34,245 nucleotides of DNA from Sphaerisporangium sp. (GTDB taxonomy: Bacteria > Actinomycetota > Actinomycetes > Streptosporangiales > Streptosporangiaceae): contig JAOPYI010000201.1 in assembly GCA_025964675.1 (NCBI GenBank), positions 1 to 34,245 on the forward strand. The letters are read 5' to 3'. The translations under genes and the position numbers were made by a program. Shown here piece after piece: positions 1 to 7,956 of this stretch; the stretch's first letter is position 1; the number at the start of each line of letters is the position of its first letter. The notes beneath the pieces were generated by a model that saw only the letters and a list, made by a program, of their open reading frames with translations, ran no database searches and was not told the DNA's origin.

Positions 1-182
1 GCCAGGTCCACGGTCGGCGCCCGGTGGCCATTCTCGATCATGCTCAGCTGGCTGATCGACAGGTGTACGGCGTCGCAGAGTTTCCTCTGGGTGAATCCCG
101 CAGAAAGTCGGAATTTGCGTAGTTCCGTACCGAATTGAATGCGCGGGGACATAGACGGATCCGGTTCCAGGGGGACGCTCAT
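1..182 (-). CDS. XRE/BldD-like helix-turn-helix regulator, N-terminal part (cut by window edge)
   Basis: The first 60 codons of a minus-strand gene that runs off the left edge. The protein begins MSVPLEPDPSMSPRIQFGTE and then reads as a helix-turn-helix of the XRE class (ELRKFRLSAGFTQRKLCDAV, then LSISQLSMIENGHRAPT). The recognition helix around SISQLSMIENG is typical of the large actinomycete family that pairs with a DUF5753 ligand domain. The ATG at 182 is chosen because AGGAG lies 7 nt upstream; an in-frame ATG at 152 is possible. It is divergent from the RsbW-like gene at 410. That pairing (WhiJ/AbaA-type clusters, often with a small DUF397 protein) is common in streptomycetes and relatives. 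The C-terminal domain and any DUF397 partner lie outside the window, so the DUF5753 assignment is inference. Confidence 0.85.
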   Translation of the reverse strand, partial: MSVPLEPDPSMSPRIQFGTELRKFRLSAGFTQRKLCDAVHLSISQLSMIENGHRAPTVDL

Positions 183-257
183 CTCCAGGCTCCTCTCTCG
201 CTGCCTGACGTCGCGTTAAGCCCATTATTCTGGGCGTTCGCAAGGACACGCGAGAGG

Positions 258-275
258 GTTCACACGATTGTGAAC
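258..275. promoter_or_regulatory. Inverted repeat in divergent promoter region, candidate operator
   Basis: GTTCACACGATTGTGAAC has perfect 7-bp arms around a 4-bp centre. It lies midway in the 227-bp gap between the divergent XRE regulator and the RsbW-like gene. This is where an autoregulating HTH protein would bind, but binding is inferred only from position and symmetry. Confidence 0.5.
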
Positions 276-409
276 GCATCGCGAATACGAATCGCCACTC
301 CGGTCCCCGATTGTTTGCGACCGTATGAGGGCCGTGTCAACGTCACAGCGGCGCCTCGGTCAACGGGCCGAGCGAAACAGGAATTCAACCGGAACCGACG
401 GGGAAAGGC

Positions 410-1000
410 ATGTCAATGGCGCCGGATACGCTCAGAGAGCTCTGTCTGCCCAGCAATCCCGAATCCGCGTCGCGCGCCCGTGCCGAGGTCCGCGACTGGC
501 TCGGGGCGGAGCATCCGGCCTACGAGCCCGTGCGGCTGGCCGTCTCCGAGCTGGTGACCAACGCCTTCCGGCACGCCCGGCATTCGGTGGCAGGGGCCCA
601 TGGGCCGGCCGCCTCGGAGCCACTGGTCCTCCGGCTGTCGGCGTACGAGGACCGGCTGCGTGTCGAGGTCACGGACACGGGCCTGGCGACAGAAAGCCCA
701 CGCCTCCGCACGGAATCGGCAGCCGAGCGCGCCCGCACGGCCCTGGCCGCCGAACGCCCACGCGTTCGTACGGAGCCGGCTTTCCTGCTCGCGGAGGGTG
801 GCCGGGGGCTCTCCATCGTCGACATGCTCTCGGATGGGCAGTGGGACTTCTGTTCCAACCCCGAGGGCCCCGGCTGGACCCTGTGGTGCGAGATCCCGGC
901 CGACCCGCCGCTCCACGGTGAGCCCCTGCTCGATGCGTCCGCCGTGCCATACCTGGACGAGCCGCTTCCCGAGGCGTTCACCTCGATGGCCTCGGGCTAG
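410..1000 (+). CDS. RsbW-like ATP-binding protein (HATPase_c anti-sigma-factor type)
   Basis: A 196-residue protein with a GHKL ATPase fold of the anti-sigma/serine-kinase type. The N box is AVSELVTNAFRHA (residues 44-56), the G1 box VEVTDTG (85-91) and the G2 box EGGRGLSIVDML (129-140). Such stand-alone proteins in actinomycetes are thought to act as anti-sigma factors or as partners of DUF5753-type XRE regulators, one of which is divergent here. Between G1 and G2, where the ATP lid sits, there is an extra Arg/Glu/Ala-rich stretch (about 94-124) built from two similar 10-residue units. The ATG at 410 follows GGGGAAAGG; an ATG at 416 would place AAAGG at a 7-nt spacing and is a real alternative. 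The C-terminal 30 residues look disordered. The stop lies 6 bp from that of the convergent GNAT gene. The target is unknown. Confidence 0.85.
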   Translation: MSMAPDTLRELCLPSNPESASRARAEVRDWLGAEHPAYEPVRLAVSELVTNAFRHARHSVAGAHGPAASEPLVLRLSAYEDRLRVEVTDTGLATESPRLRTESAAERARTALAAERPRVRTEPAFLLAEGGRGLSIVDMLSDGQWDFCSNPEGPGWTLWCEIPADPPLHGEPLLDASAVPYLDEPLPEAFTSMASG

Positions 1001-1006
1001 TGCGGG

Positions 1007-1483
1007 CTAGCTCCCGGACAGCACGAGCATGATGTGTTCGTCCTCGCCGTGCTGCACCGTGCCGGTGCGCTCGAAGCCGCACTTCTCCAGCAGCCGCACC
1101 GAGCCGGTGTTCCCGATGTAGGGATCGGCGTAGAGCGGGCGGGTCTTCTCCTCCTGCAGGAAGAGCGCCATCGCTGCGCTGCCGACACCCCGGCCCCAGT
1201 ATGAGCGGCCGAACCAGTATCCGGTGAAGCGCCTCTCCTGCTCCCACCAGGACACGATGTTCCCCGCGATCTCGCCGTCCACGGTGACCGCCCGCACGAG
1301 GACGGTGGGATCTCCAAGAATCCTCGTGGCCCAGTGGGTCATGAAGGCTTCTCGCTCGCGAGGAGGGAACTTCGACCGCCGGACCGCCTCGGGGTCGTGC
1401 TCCTGCTCCAGGAACACCTCCAGATCGGCTTCGCCGACCGCCCTCAGACGCACATCGTCGCTCATGCTGAGCGAGTCTGCCAC
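1007..1483 (-). CDS. GNAT-family N-acetyltransferase
   Basis: A 158-residue protein with an acetyl-CoA-binding GNAT fold of the RimJ/RimL-like kind. The segment GYWFGRSYWGRGVGSAAM carries the acetyl-CoA pyrophosphate-binding signature (R/Q-x-x-G-x-G/A), followed by the usual IGNTGSVRLLEKCGFERTG ending. The substrate cannot be told from sequence. The start is GTG at 1483, only 16 bp after the cysN stop, so it is probably read with the cys genes. An ATG at 1465 is also possible, and neither has a strong ribosome site. A role in sulfur metabolism is not implied by the family; only the operon position suggests a link. Confidence 0.85.
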   Translation of the reverse strand: MADSLSMSDDVRLRAVGEADLEVFLEQEHDPEAVRRSKFPPREREAFMTHWATRILGDPTVLVRAVTVDGEIAGNIVSWWEQERRFTGYWFGRSYWGRGVGSAAMALFLQEEKTRPLYADPYIGNTGSVRLLEKCGFERTGTVQHGEDEHIMLVLSGS

Positions 1484-1499
1484 CCGGCACCGACAGATC

Positions 1500-2762
1500 T
1501 CACCGGGCGTCGACGATCATGCCGGCGCCGACGGTGCCGTTAGTGGACTCGTCGATCAGGATGAAACCGCCGGTGAGGCGGTTCCTGGCGTAGTCGTCGA
1601 CGAACAGGGGCTGGGTGACCCGCAGCGACACCCGGCCGATCTCGTTGAGCCCGAGGGAGGGGGCCGACTCGTCGCGGTGCAGGGTGTTCACGTCGAGCCG
1701 GTAGTGCAGGTCGCGCACGAGGGCGCGGGCCGTACGGGTGGTGTGCTTGATGACGAGCTTCGTGCGCGGGCCGAGCTTGAGGCCGTCCGACATCCAGCAG
1801 ACCATCGCCTGGAGGTCCTGGGCGACCTGTGGGCGGTTGTTGGGCCGGCAGATCATGTCACCGCGCGAGATGTCGATGTCGTCCTCGAGGCGGAGGGTGA
1901 CGGACATCGGCGCGAACGCCTCCTCGAGCGGCCCGTCGAAGGTGTCGATCGCGGCCACCCGCGTCACCAGGCCCGACGGCAGGTGCATCACCTCGTCGCC
2001 CGGCTTCAGCACGCCGCCCGCGACCTGGCCGGCGTACCCGCGGTAGTCGTGGAGGGCCGGGTCGGTGGCCCGCTGGGGGCGGATGACGTACTGCACGGGG
2101 AAGCGCACGTCGACGAGGTTGCGGTCGGAGGCGATGTGGAGGTTCTCCAGGTGGTGCAGCAACGACGTGCCCTGGTACCACGGCATGTTCTCCGACCGGG
2201 ACACGACGTTGTCGCCGTGCAGCGCCGAGATCGGGATGAACGTCAGGTCGGCGACGTTGAGCTTCGCCGCGAACGCCGTGAACTCCTCGCGGATCTCCTC
2301 GAACCGCTCCTTGGAGTAGTCGACCAGGTCCATCTTGTTGACCGCGAGCACCAGGTGTGGCACCCGCAGCAGCGTGGTGAGGAAGGCGTGGCGGCGCGAC
2401 TGCTCCACCACGCCCTTGCGGGCGTCGATCAGCACGATCGCCAGATCCGCCGTGGACGCTCCGGTGACCATGTTCCGGGTGTACTGGATGTGGCCCGGCG
2501 TGTCCGCGATGATGAACTTCCGCTTCGGCGTGGCGAAGTAGCGGTAGGCCACGTCGATGGTGATGCCCTGCTCCCGCTCGGCCCGCAGGCCGTCGGTCAG
2601 CAGCGACAGGTCGGTGTACTCGGTGCCCCGGTCACGGCTGGTGCGCTCGACGGCCTCCAGCTGGTCCTCGAAGATCGCCTTGGAGTCGAAGAGCAGGCGT
2701 CCGATGAGGGTCGACTTGCCGTCGTCGACCGAACCCGCAGTGGCGAAACGCAGGATGTCCAT
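1500..2762 (-). CDS. cysN: Sulfate adenylyltransferase subunit 1 (GTPase subunit)
   Basis: CysN is the GTPase that drives APS formation from ATP and sulfate together with CysD. The 420-residue protein has an EF-Tu-like GTPase domain with P loop GSVDDGKST (10-18), DTPGH (87-91) and NKMD (142-145), followed by beta-barrel domains. Its length fits a stand-alone CysN; there is no fused C-terminal APS kinase as in mycobacterial CysNC. The ATG at 2762 has GGAGAG about 10 nt upstream. CysD lies upstream on the same strand but is separated by 121 bp containing a perfect hairpin, an unusually large gap for this pair. The cytoplasmic GNAT gene follows closely. Confidence 0.97.
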   Translation of the reverse strand: MDILRFATAGSVDDGKSTLIGRLLFDSKAIFEDQLEAVERTSRDRGTEYTDLSLLTDGLRAEREQGITIDVAYRYFATPKRKFIIADTPGHIQYTRNMVTGASTADLAIVLIDARKGVVEQSRRHAFLTTLLRVPHLVLAVNKMDLVDYSKERFEEIREEFTAFAAKLNVADLTFIPISALHGDNVVSRSENMPWYQGTSLLHHLENLHIASDRNLVDVRFPVQYVIRPQRATDPALHDYRGYAGQVAGGVLKPGDEVMHLPSGLVTRVAAIDTFDGPLEEAFAPMSVTLRLEDDIDISRGDMICRPNNRPQVAQDLQAMVCWMSDGLKLGPRTKLVIKHTTRTARALVRDLHYRLDVNTLHRDESAPSLGLNEIGRVSLRVTQPLFVDDYARNRLTGGFILIDESTNGTVGAGMIVDAR

Positions 2763-2844
2763 CAGAACTGCTCTCCATAGGTTGTACGGCCGGCGCGGCG
2801 GGGAAACGTACGGCTGCTCGCGAGGGGCGCGGTGAGGCCGGCGA

Positions 2845-2866
2845 GCCTCGGGGACAGGCCCGAGGC
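2845..2866 (-). promoter_or_regulatory. Perfect hairpin in the cysD-cysN spacer
   Basis: GCCTCGGG pairs with CCCGAGGC around a 6-nt loop (8-bp stem). It begins 17 nt after the cysD stop and lies about 80 nt before the cysN start. It has no U tract. It could be a partial terminator, an RNA-processing or stability element, or an attenuator tuning CysN relative to CysD. Confidence 0.5.
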
Positions 2867-2883
2867 TACGACAGGGAGGAGCA

Positions 2884-3798
2884 TCAGAAGTAACCCTCCT
2901 TCTTACGGTCCTCCATGGCGGCCTCGGAGGCGCGGTCGTCGGCCCGGGTCGCGCCGCGCTCGGTGATGCGGGTGGCGGCGATCTCGGCGATGATCTCCTC
3001 CACCGTGGCGGCGTCGGACTGCACGGCGCCGGTGCACGTCATGTCGCCGACCGTGCGATAGCGCACGACGGTCTCGAAGGCCGGCTCGTCCTCGTCGCGG
3101 TTGACGACGTCCGCGTCGGCGAGCAGCATGCCGTCGCGCTCGAACACCTTGCGGGTGTGGGCGTAGTAGATCGACGGGATCTCGATGCCCTCGCGCCGGA
3201 TGTAGTCCCAGATGTCGAGCTCTGTCCAGTTGGACAGGGGGAAGACGCGGATGTGCTCGCCCTTGCGGATGCGCGCGTTGTAGAGGTTCCACAGCTCGGG
3301 CCGCTGGTTCTTCGGGTCCCACTGGCCGAAGTCGTCGCGGAAGGAGAACATCCGCTCCTTGGCGCGGGCCTTCTCCTCGTCGCGGCGCGCGCCGCCGAAG
3401 ACCGCGTCGAACTCGTGCTCCTCGATGGCGTCGAGCAGCGTCGTGGTCTGGAGGCGGTTACGGCTCGCGCGGCGTCCGGTCTCCTCGACCACGCGGCCCG
3501 CGTCGATCGAGTCCTGTACGGACGCGACGACGAGGCGGGTGTTCAGCTCGGCGGCACGCCGGTCGCGGAACTCGATGACCTCGGAGAAGTTATGGCCGGT
3601 GTCGACGTGCATCAGCGGAAAGGGGATCGGCGCGGGCCAGAAGGCCTTCTCGGCGATCCGCAGCATGACGATCGAGTCCTTGCCACCGGAGAAGAGGAGA
3701 CACGGGCGCTCGAACTCGGCCGCGACCTCACGCATGACGTGGATCGCCTCGGCTTCGAGGACGTCGAGCTGCGACGTGGTGTAGTCGCTCTGAAGCAT
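2884..3798 (-). CDS. cysD: Sulfate adenylyltransferase subunit 2
   Basis: CysD is the catalytic ATP-sulfurylase subunit of the PAPS-reductase/ATP-PPase superfamily. The 304-residue protein has the PP-loop SGGKDS (37-42), the downstream HVDTGHNF and FGGARRDEEKARAKER motifs, and a family-typical C-terminus ending KKEGYF. The ATG at 3798 follows GGAGG at a 9-nt spacing. It lies 28 bp after cysQ and upstream of cysN on the same strand, so the three are probably one transcription unit. No cysC is seen next to it. Confidence 0.97.
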   Translation of the reverse strand: MLQSDYTTSQLDVLEAEAIHVMREVAAEFERPCLLFSGGKDSIVMLRIAEKAFWPAPIPFPLMHVDTGHNFSEVIEFRDRRAAELNTRLVVASVQDSIDAGRVVEETGRRASRNRLQTTTLLDAIEEHEFDAVFGGARRDEEKARAKERMFSFRDDFGQWDPKNQRPELWNLYNARIRKGEHIRVFPLSNWTELDIWDYIRREGIEIPSIYYAHTRKVFERDGMLLADADVVNRDEDEPAFETVVRYRTVGDMTCTGAVQSDAATVEEIIAEIAATRITERGATRADDRASEAAMEDRKKEGYF

Positions 3799-3826
3799 CT
3801 GGTCTTTCCTCCGGTGAAGTCTTGCC

Positions 3827-4657
3827 CTAACGGTGCGCGTCGCGGATGCCGGCGAGCAACGTCGGCGCCAGATCCGGTAGGGAGACCAGGATATCCGGCA
3901 GCGAGGGATTCCCTTGGTTGTAGACGAGGGGGGACCCGTCGATCCGGCTGGCGTGGGCTCCCGCGGCCTGGGCTACGGCGACGGGAGCGGCGGAGTCCCA
4001 TTCGTACTGGCCTCCGGCGTGGACGTACGCCTCCACCTGCCCTGTGAGCACCGCGGAGATCTTCGCGCCCGCCGAGCCGATGGGGACGAGATCGGCGCCG
4101 ACGAGGTAGGCCAGCTTCCTGACGAACTCGGGCGGCCTGGTGCGGCTGACGGCGATGCGGATCCTGCCCTCGCGGGCGGCGGGCAGCGCGGGCGGCGGCG
4201 CGGTGGTGAGCGTCAGGCCCTGGGCGGGCAGCGCCACGGCTCCCGCGACGAGGTCTCCGGAGGCTGGGGCGCTTGCCTGACCGTTGGTGGTCTGGCGGGG
4301 GCCGGTGGTGGTGCGGCGGGGGCCGCGCTGCCACAGGGCCACGTGGACGGCCCAGTCGGAGCGGCCCGTGTCACCGAACTCACGCGTGCCGTCGAGCGGG
4401 TCGATGATCCATACGCGGTCGGCGGACTGGCGGCGTGGATCGAGCCGCTCCTCGCGGGTGCCCTCCTCCGACAGCACGCAGTCGCTCGGCCGCAGGCGCG
4501 ACAGCGACTCCATCAGGTAGGCGTGGGACTCCTCGTCGCCCGCCTTGCGCAGCGCCACAGGGTCGTCGAACCCCTCGCGGGTGCGCAGGGCCAGCAGCCT
4601 CTCGCCCGCCTCGGCCGCGAGATCCCTCGCCAGTGCGTGGTCGTCGCGTATCGTCAC
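3827..4657 (-). CDS. cysQ: 3'(2'),5'-bisphosphate nucleotidase, inositol-monophosphatase family
   Basis: CysQ-type enzymes remove the 3'-phosphate of PAP (and PAPS), recycling the by-product of sulfotransferases and PAPS reductase. The 276-residue protein shows the lithium-sensitive phosphatase metal motifs: E64/E65 in LSEEG, DPLDGT (86-91) and the C-terminal WD (220-221). Its position directly upstream of cysD supports the sulfur role over inositol phosphatase. An insertion of about 25 residues rich in Arg, Thr, Gln and Pro (110-134) interrupts the strand pair after HVALW, where relatives have a short turn. The start is GTG at 4657 with AAGG 7 nt upstream. The PAP/PAPS substrate preference is inferred from context. 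Confidence 0.9.
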   Translation of the reverse strand: MTIRDDHALARDLAAEAGERLLALRTREGFDDPVALRKAGDEESHAYLMESLSRLRPSDCVLSEEGTREERLDPRRQSADRVWIIDPLDGTREFGDTGRSDWAVHVALWQRGPRRTTTGPRQTTNGQASAPASGDLVAGAVALPAQGLTLTTAPPPALPAAREGRIRIAVSRTRPPEFVRKLAYLVGADLVPIGSAGAKISAVLTGQVEAYVHAGGQYEWDSAAPVAVAQAAGAHASRIDGSPLVYNQGNPSLPDILVSLPDLAPTLLAGIRDAHR

Positions 4658-4699
4658 GATGCCCTTCCCGATACTGCACCCGAGTTCCTTGGCCTCAGG

Positions 4700-6172
4700 C
4701 TAGTAAGCACCCGAGCCACGTGCCACGGCGGACCAGGTCTTCCACAGGATCTGAAGATCCAACGTGAGCGACCAGTTCTCGACATAACGCAAGTCCAACC
4801 GTACTGATTCCTCCCAGGAAAGGTTGGATCTGCCGTTCACCTGCCAGAGCCCCGTCATGCCCGGCCGGACCACGAGCCGCCGCCGGACGTCGTCGCCGTA
4901 CCCCGCGACCTCCTCCGGAAGCGGAGGTCTCGGCCCGACGAGGGACATGTGGCCGAGCAGGACGTTGAAAAGCTGCGGCAGCTCGTCCAGGGAGTGGCGC
5001 CGCAGCCAGCCGCCCAGCGGGGTGACCCTCGGGTCGTCTCGGATCTTGAACAGCAGGCCGTCGCGGTCGCTGACGAGGTGGATCTTGTGATGTTCGGCGT
5101 CGCGGCTCATCGTGCGTAACTTGAGGATGGTGAACTCCACGCCGTCCCTGCCCACCCGCGTCTGCCGGAAGAGCGCCGGCCCGGGGCTCGTGGCCCGCAC
5201 GGCCACCACCAGCACGGTGATGACGGGTGCCAGGACCGTGATCGCGAAGGCGGCGACCGTACGATCGAAGACGTTCTTGAGCAGCTGGCGCACCCCTGTC
5301 AGCTCGGGATGCTCCACATGCAGGAGCGGCAGCCCCGCCACCGGCCTGATCGTCGTGCGCGGCCCCGCCACCTCCATCAGGGCCGGGGCGACCACGAGAT
5401 CGGTGCGGGTCTTCTCCAGCCGCCAGGCGAGGCGGCGCAGCGCGGTCCCGTCGAGCTCGGGACAGGCCAGCACGGCCACGGTGTCGGCCGCGACCTGGCC
5501 GACCACCAGGGGCACGTCGGAGAAGTCTCCGAGCACCGGGACCCCATCCACGTCCTCCGTGGCGTCGTCACGCGGCAGGCACACCCCCACGATCTCCATG
5601 CCGTGGTACGGCTCGCGCCGGAAACGGTGGATCAGATCGGCGGTCGACGCCCGATGGCCCACCGCGACCACCCGCCGCATGCACATCCCCTTGGCCCGCA
5701 TCACGTGAAGCCTCCAGCGCAGGCCGTATCTGAAGGAGAGGGTGAGGACCGTCATCAGCGGGAGGGCGAGCACGACGTACCCACGGGCGAGGTCGGTCTT
5801 GGTCACGTAGGCCGTGATCGCGACCGCGGCGGTGAGGAAGAACCCGCACTGCGTGATCCGCCGGAACTCCTCGGACCCGACCCCGGCCAGCCGGGGCTCG
5901 TACGCTCGGTTGAGGCCCACGATGCCCACCCACACCACCGGGAGCACCATGCTGAGCAGGACGTACGGCGTGACGTAGGGCGTGACCTCGTGGAAGCGGA
6001 CGAAGACGGCGGCGGCCCCGGCCAGGAAGCCGCATCCGAGGTCGGCGGCCATGGCCTGGACGCGGTAGCGCCGGGCCCATCGAGGCAGGCACGGACGGTC
6101 GTGCGAGGGGTTGGACGCGCGCGCCTCCGGCACCCTCTGAACGACGACCGCCGACGTCTCGCCGTCCCCCAC
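4700..6172 (-). CDS. Exopolysaccharide polyprenyl glycosylphosphotransferase (WcaJ/CpsE-like)
   Basis: A membrane enzyme that moves a sugar-1-phosphate from a nucleotide sugar to undecaprenyl phosphate, the first step of many exopolysaccharides. The N-terminal half has four hydrophobic segments and a nucleotide-binding-like CoA-binding_3 region, followed by a further membrane segment. The last 190 residues are the bacterial sugar transferase domain: SPGPALFRQTRVGRDG, LKLRTM, the catalytic LDELPQLFNVL and MSLVGPRP, then VRPGMTGLWQVNGRSN. The GTG at 6172 is preferred because GAGGAGG lies 4 nt upstream (490 residues). A GTG at 6199 would add nine residues but has no ribosome site. No other exopolysaccharide genes are adjacent, so the product and the sugar are unknown. 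Confidence 0.9.
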   Translation of the reverse strand: MGDGETSAVVVQRVPEARASNPSHDRPCLPRWARRYRVQAMAADLGCGFLAGAAAVFVRFHEVTPYVTPYVLLSMVLPVVWVGIVGLNRAYEPRLAGVGSEEFRRITQCGFFLTAAVAITAYVTKTDLARGYVVLALPLMTVLTLSFRYGLRWRLHVMRAKGMCMRRVVAVGHRASTADLIHRFRREPYHGMEIVGVCLPRDDATEDVDGVPVLGDFSDVPLVVGQVAADTVAVLACPELDGTALRRLAWRLEKTRTDLVVAPALMEVAGPRTTIRPVAGLPLLHVEHPELTGVRQLLKNVFDRTVAAFAITVLAPVITVLVVAVRATSPGPALFRQTRVGRDGVEFTILKLRTMSRDAEHHKIHLVSDRDGLLFKIRDDPRVTPLGGWLRRHSLDELPQLFNVLLGHMSLVGPRPPLPEEVAGYGDDVRRRLVVRPGMTGLWQVNGRSNLSWEESVRLDLRYVENWSLTLDLQILWKTWSAVARGSGAY

Positions 6173-6305
6173 GGATCCTCCTCGTAGCCGATCGGACACG
6201 GTCCGTGAGGGATGCTACCGCAGCATGAGAATATCTTGGGAAAACCCAGAAACTCCCTGTGGATCGGCGTCGGCGGACAACCGGGTCAGCGTTCGCCGGC
6301 AGCCG

Positions 6306-6902
6306 CTAGCGCGGTGGCTTGACCGGCTTCAGGTCGGAGGGGTGGAAGGTGTTCTGGGTGGCCTCCAGGCCCGACACCAGCAGCGACTCGGCGACGTCGG
6401 CGGCGCGGTCCACCAGCAGCGGCAGCTCCTTGCGCTCGGCCGTGCCGAAGTCACGCAGCACGTAGTCGGCCGTGTCCATCCGGCCGGGCGGGCGCCCGAT
6501 GCCGAAGCGCACCCGGAGGTAGTCCCTCGTGCCCAGCGACTTGGTGATCGACCGCAGGCCGTTGTGCCCGTTGTCGCCCCCGCCGAGCTTGGCGCGCAGC
6601 GCTCCGTACGGGATGTCCAGCTCGTCGTGGACCACGACGATGCTCGCCGGGGCGACCTTGTAGAAGTCGGCAAGGGCCTTGACCGGGCCGCCGGAGAGGT
6701 TCATGTAGGACCGTGGCTTGGCCAGCACGACGGGGACGCCCGCGAGACGCCCTTCGAGGACCTCGGCGTGCGCCTTGTGCGCCTTGAACCTGCCGCCGGC
6801 GCGTGCGGCGAGCTCGTCCAGCACCATGAACCCGGCGTTGTGCCGGTTACCGGCGTACTCCGGCCCGGGATTGCCCAGCCCGACGATCAACCAGCGGTCC
6901 AC
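6306..6902 (-). CDS. pth: Peptidyl-tRNA hydrolase
   Basis: Pth releases tRNA from peptidyl-tRNAs that fall off the ribosome. The 198-residue protein has the family opening [19 protein letters not shown] with catalytic His21 and Asn11, and the later [12 protein letters not shown] motif. The start is GTG at 6902 with GAGAGG about 7 nt upstream. It lies after rplY on the same strand, the order commonly found in actinobacteria (Rv1014c/Rv1015c in M. tuberculosis). A strong hairpin separates them, so pth may also have its own promoter. Confidence 0.97.
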   Translation of the reverse strand: MDRWLIVGLGNPGPEYAGNRHNAGFMVLDELAARAGGRFKAHKAHAEVLEGRLAGVPVVLAKPRSYMNLSGGPVKALADFYKVAPASIVVVHDELDIPYGALRAKLGGGDNGHNGLRSITKSLGTRDYLRVRFGIGRPPGRMDTADYVLRDFGTAERKELPLLVDRAADVAESLLVSGLEATQNTFHPSDLKPVKPPR

Positions 6903-6997
6903 GACAGACCTCTCCGTTCAACTCAGCGGCCACAGAGCCGTCTAACCCACAGGACATCTGGCATGACCGATGGGCCTTCGCACCCCGTCACATCGAA

Positions 6998-7040
6998 CAG
7001 GGCAGCCGGGTGACCGATGACCGGCCTCCTGGCTGCCCTG
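6998..7040 (-). terminator. Hairpin terminator or attenuator between rplY and pth
   Basis: CAGGGCAGCC pairs perfectly with GGCTGCCCTG (10 bp) around a 23-nt loop that can itself pair (CCGG/CCGG). It starts 17 nt after the rplY stop on the minus strand and lies about 95 nt before pth. There is no U tract, which is usual for high-GC actinomycetes. It may only partly stop transcription. Confidence 0.6.
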
Positions 7041-7057
7041 CCGACGATAACGGGAAA

Positions 7058-7657
7058 CTACACCGCGGTCTCGGCGGACCCGCCCTCGGCGCCCTCGACG
7101 GCCTCCTCGGTCTCCGCGGCGGTCGGGACGTTGGTGACCTGCAGGACGACCGTCTCGGGCTCGGCGATGAGGGAGGTGCCCTGCGGCAGCTTCAGGTCGC
7201 CGGCGGTGACGACGGCGCCGATCTCCAGGCCCGTGATGTCGACCTCGACACCCGTGGGGATGTGCGTGGCCTCCGACTCGACGGAGACGCTGATGAGCTG
7301 CTGGTCGAGAAGGCCACCCGGGGCGATGTCACCGATCGTGGTGACCGGGATGTCGACGGTGACCTTCTCGCCGCTCTTCACGAGGAGGAGGTCGACGTGC
7401 TCGTAGGAGCCCCTGATCGGGTCCCTCTGGACGCCCTTGGGCAGCGCCAGCTCGTTGACGCCCTCACCTTCGAGGCGGATCAGCACGTTGGGCGTACGAA
7501 GGGCGAGCAGCAGCTCGTGACCCGGCAGGGTCAGGTGCTTGGGGTCGATGCCGTGGCCGTACAGAACGGCGGGGACCTTGCTGGCGCGGCGGATCTTGCG
7601 CGCGGCACCCTTGCCGAACTCGGTGCGGGTCTCGGCGGCGATGCGTACCTCGGACAC
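7058..7657 (-). CDS. rplY: 50S ribosomal protein L25, long Ctc/TL5 form
   Basis: The 199-residue protein binds 5S rRNA in the large ribosomal subunit. It begins with the L25 domain (VRIAAETRTEFGKGAARKIR, then VPAVLYGHG) and continues with the C-terminal TL5/Ctc beta domain and an acidic Glu/Ala/Gly tail. The GTG at 7657 is chosen because AGGAG lies 7 nt upstream and the protein then starts as the family does. The frame is open 43 codons further upstream, but that stretch is Arg/Gly-rich with no family similarity. It lies between prs and pth, the common actinobacterial order. Confidence 0.96.
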   Translation of the reverse strand: MSEVRIAAETRTEFGKGAARKIRRASKVPAVLYGHGIDPKHLTLPGHELLLALRTPNVLIRLEGEGVNELALPKGVQRDPIRGSYEHVDLLLVKSGEKVTVDIPVTTIGDIAPGGLLDQQLISVSVESEATHIPTGVEVDITGLEIGAVVTAGDLKLPQGTSLIAEPETVVLQVTNVPTAAETEEAVEGAEGGSAETAV

Positions 7658-7907
7658 GGCGTGTCTCCTAGGGAGTCTCAGGAATGGAAGGCGCTCACCC
7701 TCACCCGCCCTAGCGGAAGGCGTTACGAGCGCGAACAACCCCCAAAGCCTACCCGACCCCCCACGCCCGTTCCGCCCGCCGAACACCGGCCGATGCCCGC
7801 CGGACAGCCGTGATCAGTCCTCGCGCGATCCTTGCCGGCGATCTCGTCGCATACTTCCTGAGGCACCAGCAGGACGAGTCCGTGCTCCGAAGTACGCGCA
7901 AGTGATG

Positions 7908-7935
7908 CGGCCCTTGACCGTCTGGTCAAGGGCCG
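7908..7935 (-). terminator. Perfect 12-bp stem-loop terminator after prs
   Basis: CGGCCCTTGACC pairs with GGTCAAGGGCCG around a 4-nt loop. It lies 21 nt beyond the prs stop on the minus strand, at the head of the 299-bp gap before rplY. It is the strongest terminator-like structure in the window. The rest of that gap holds nothing else I can name apart from the rplY ribosome site. Confidence 0.8.
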
Positions 7936-7956
7936 TTCGGTTGAGGGAGGGGTGGG

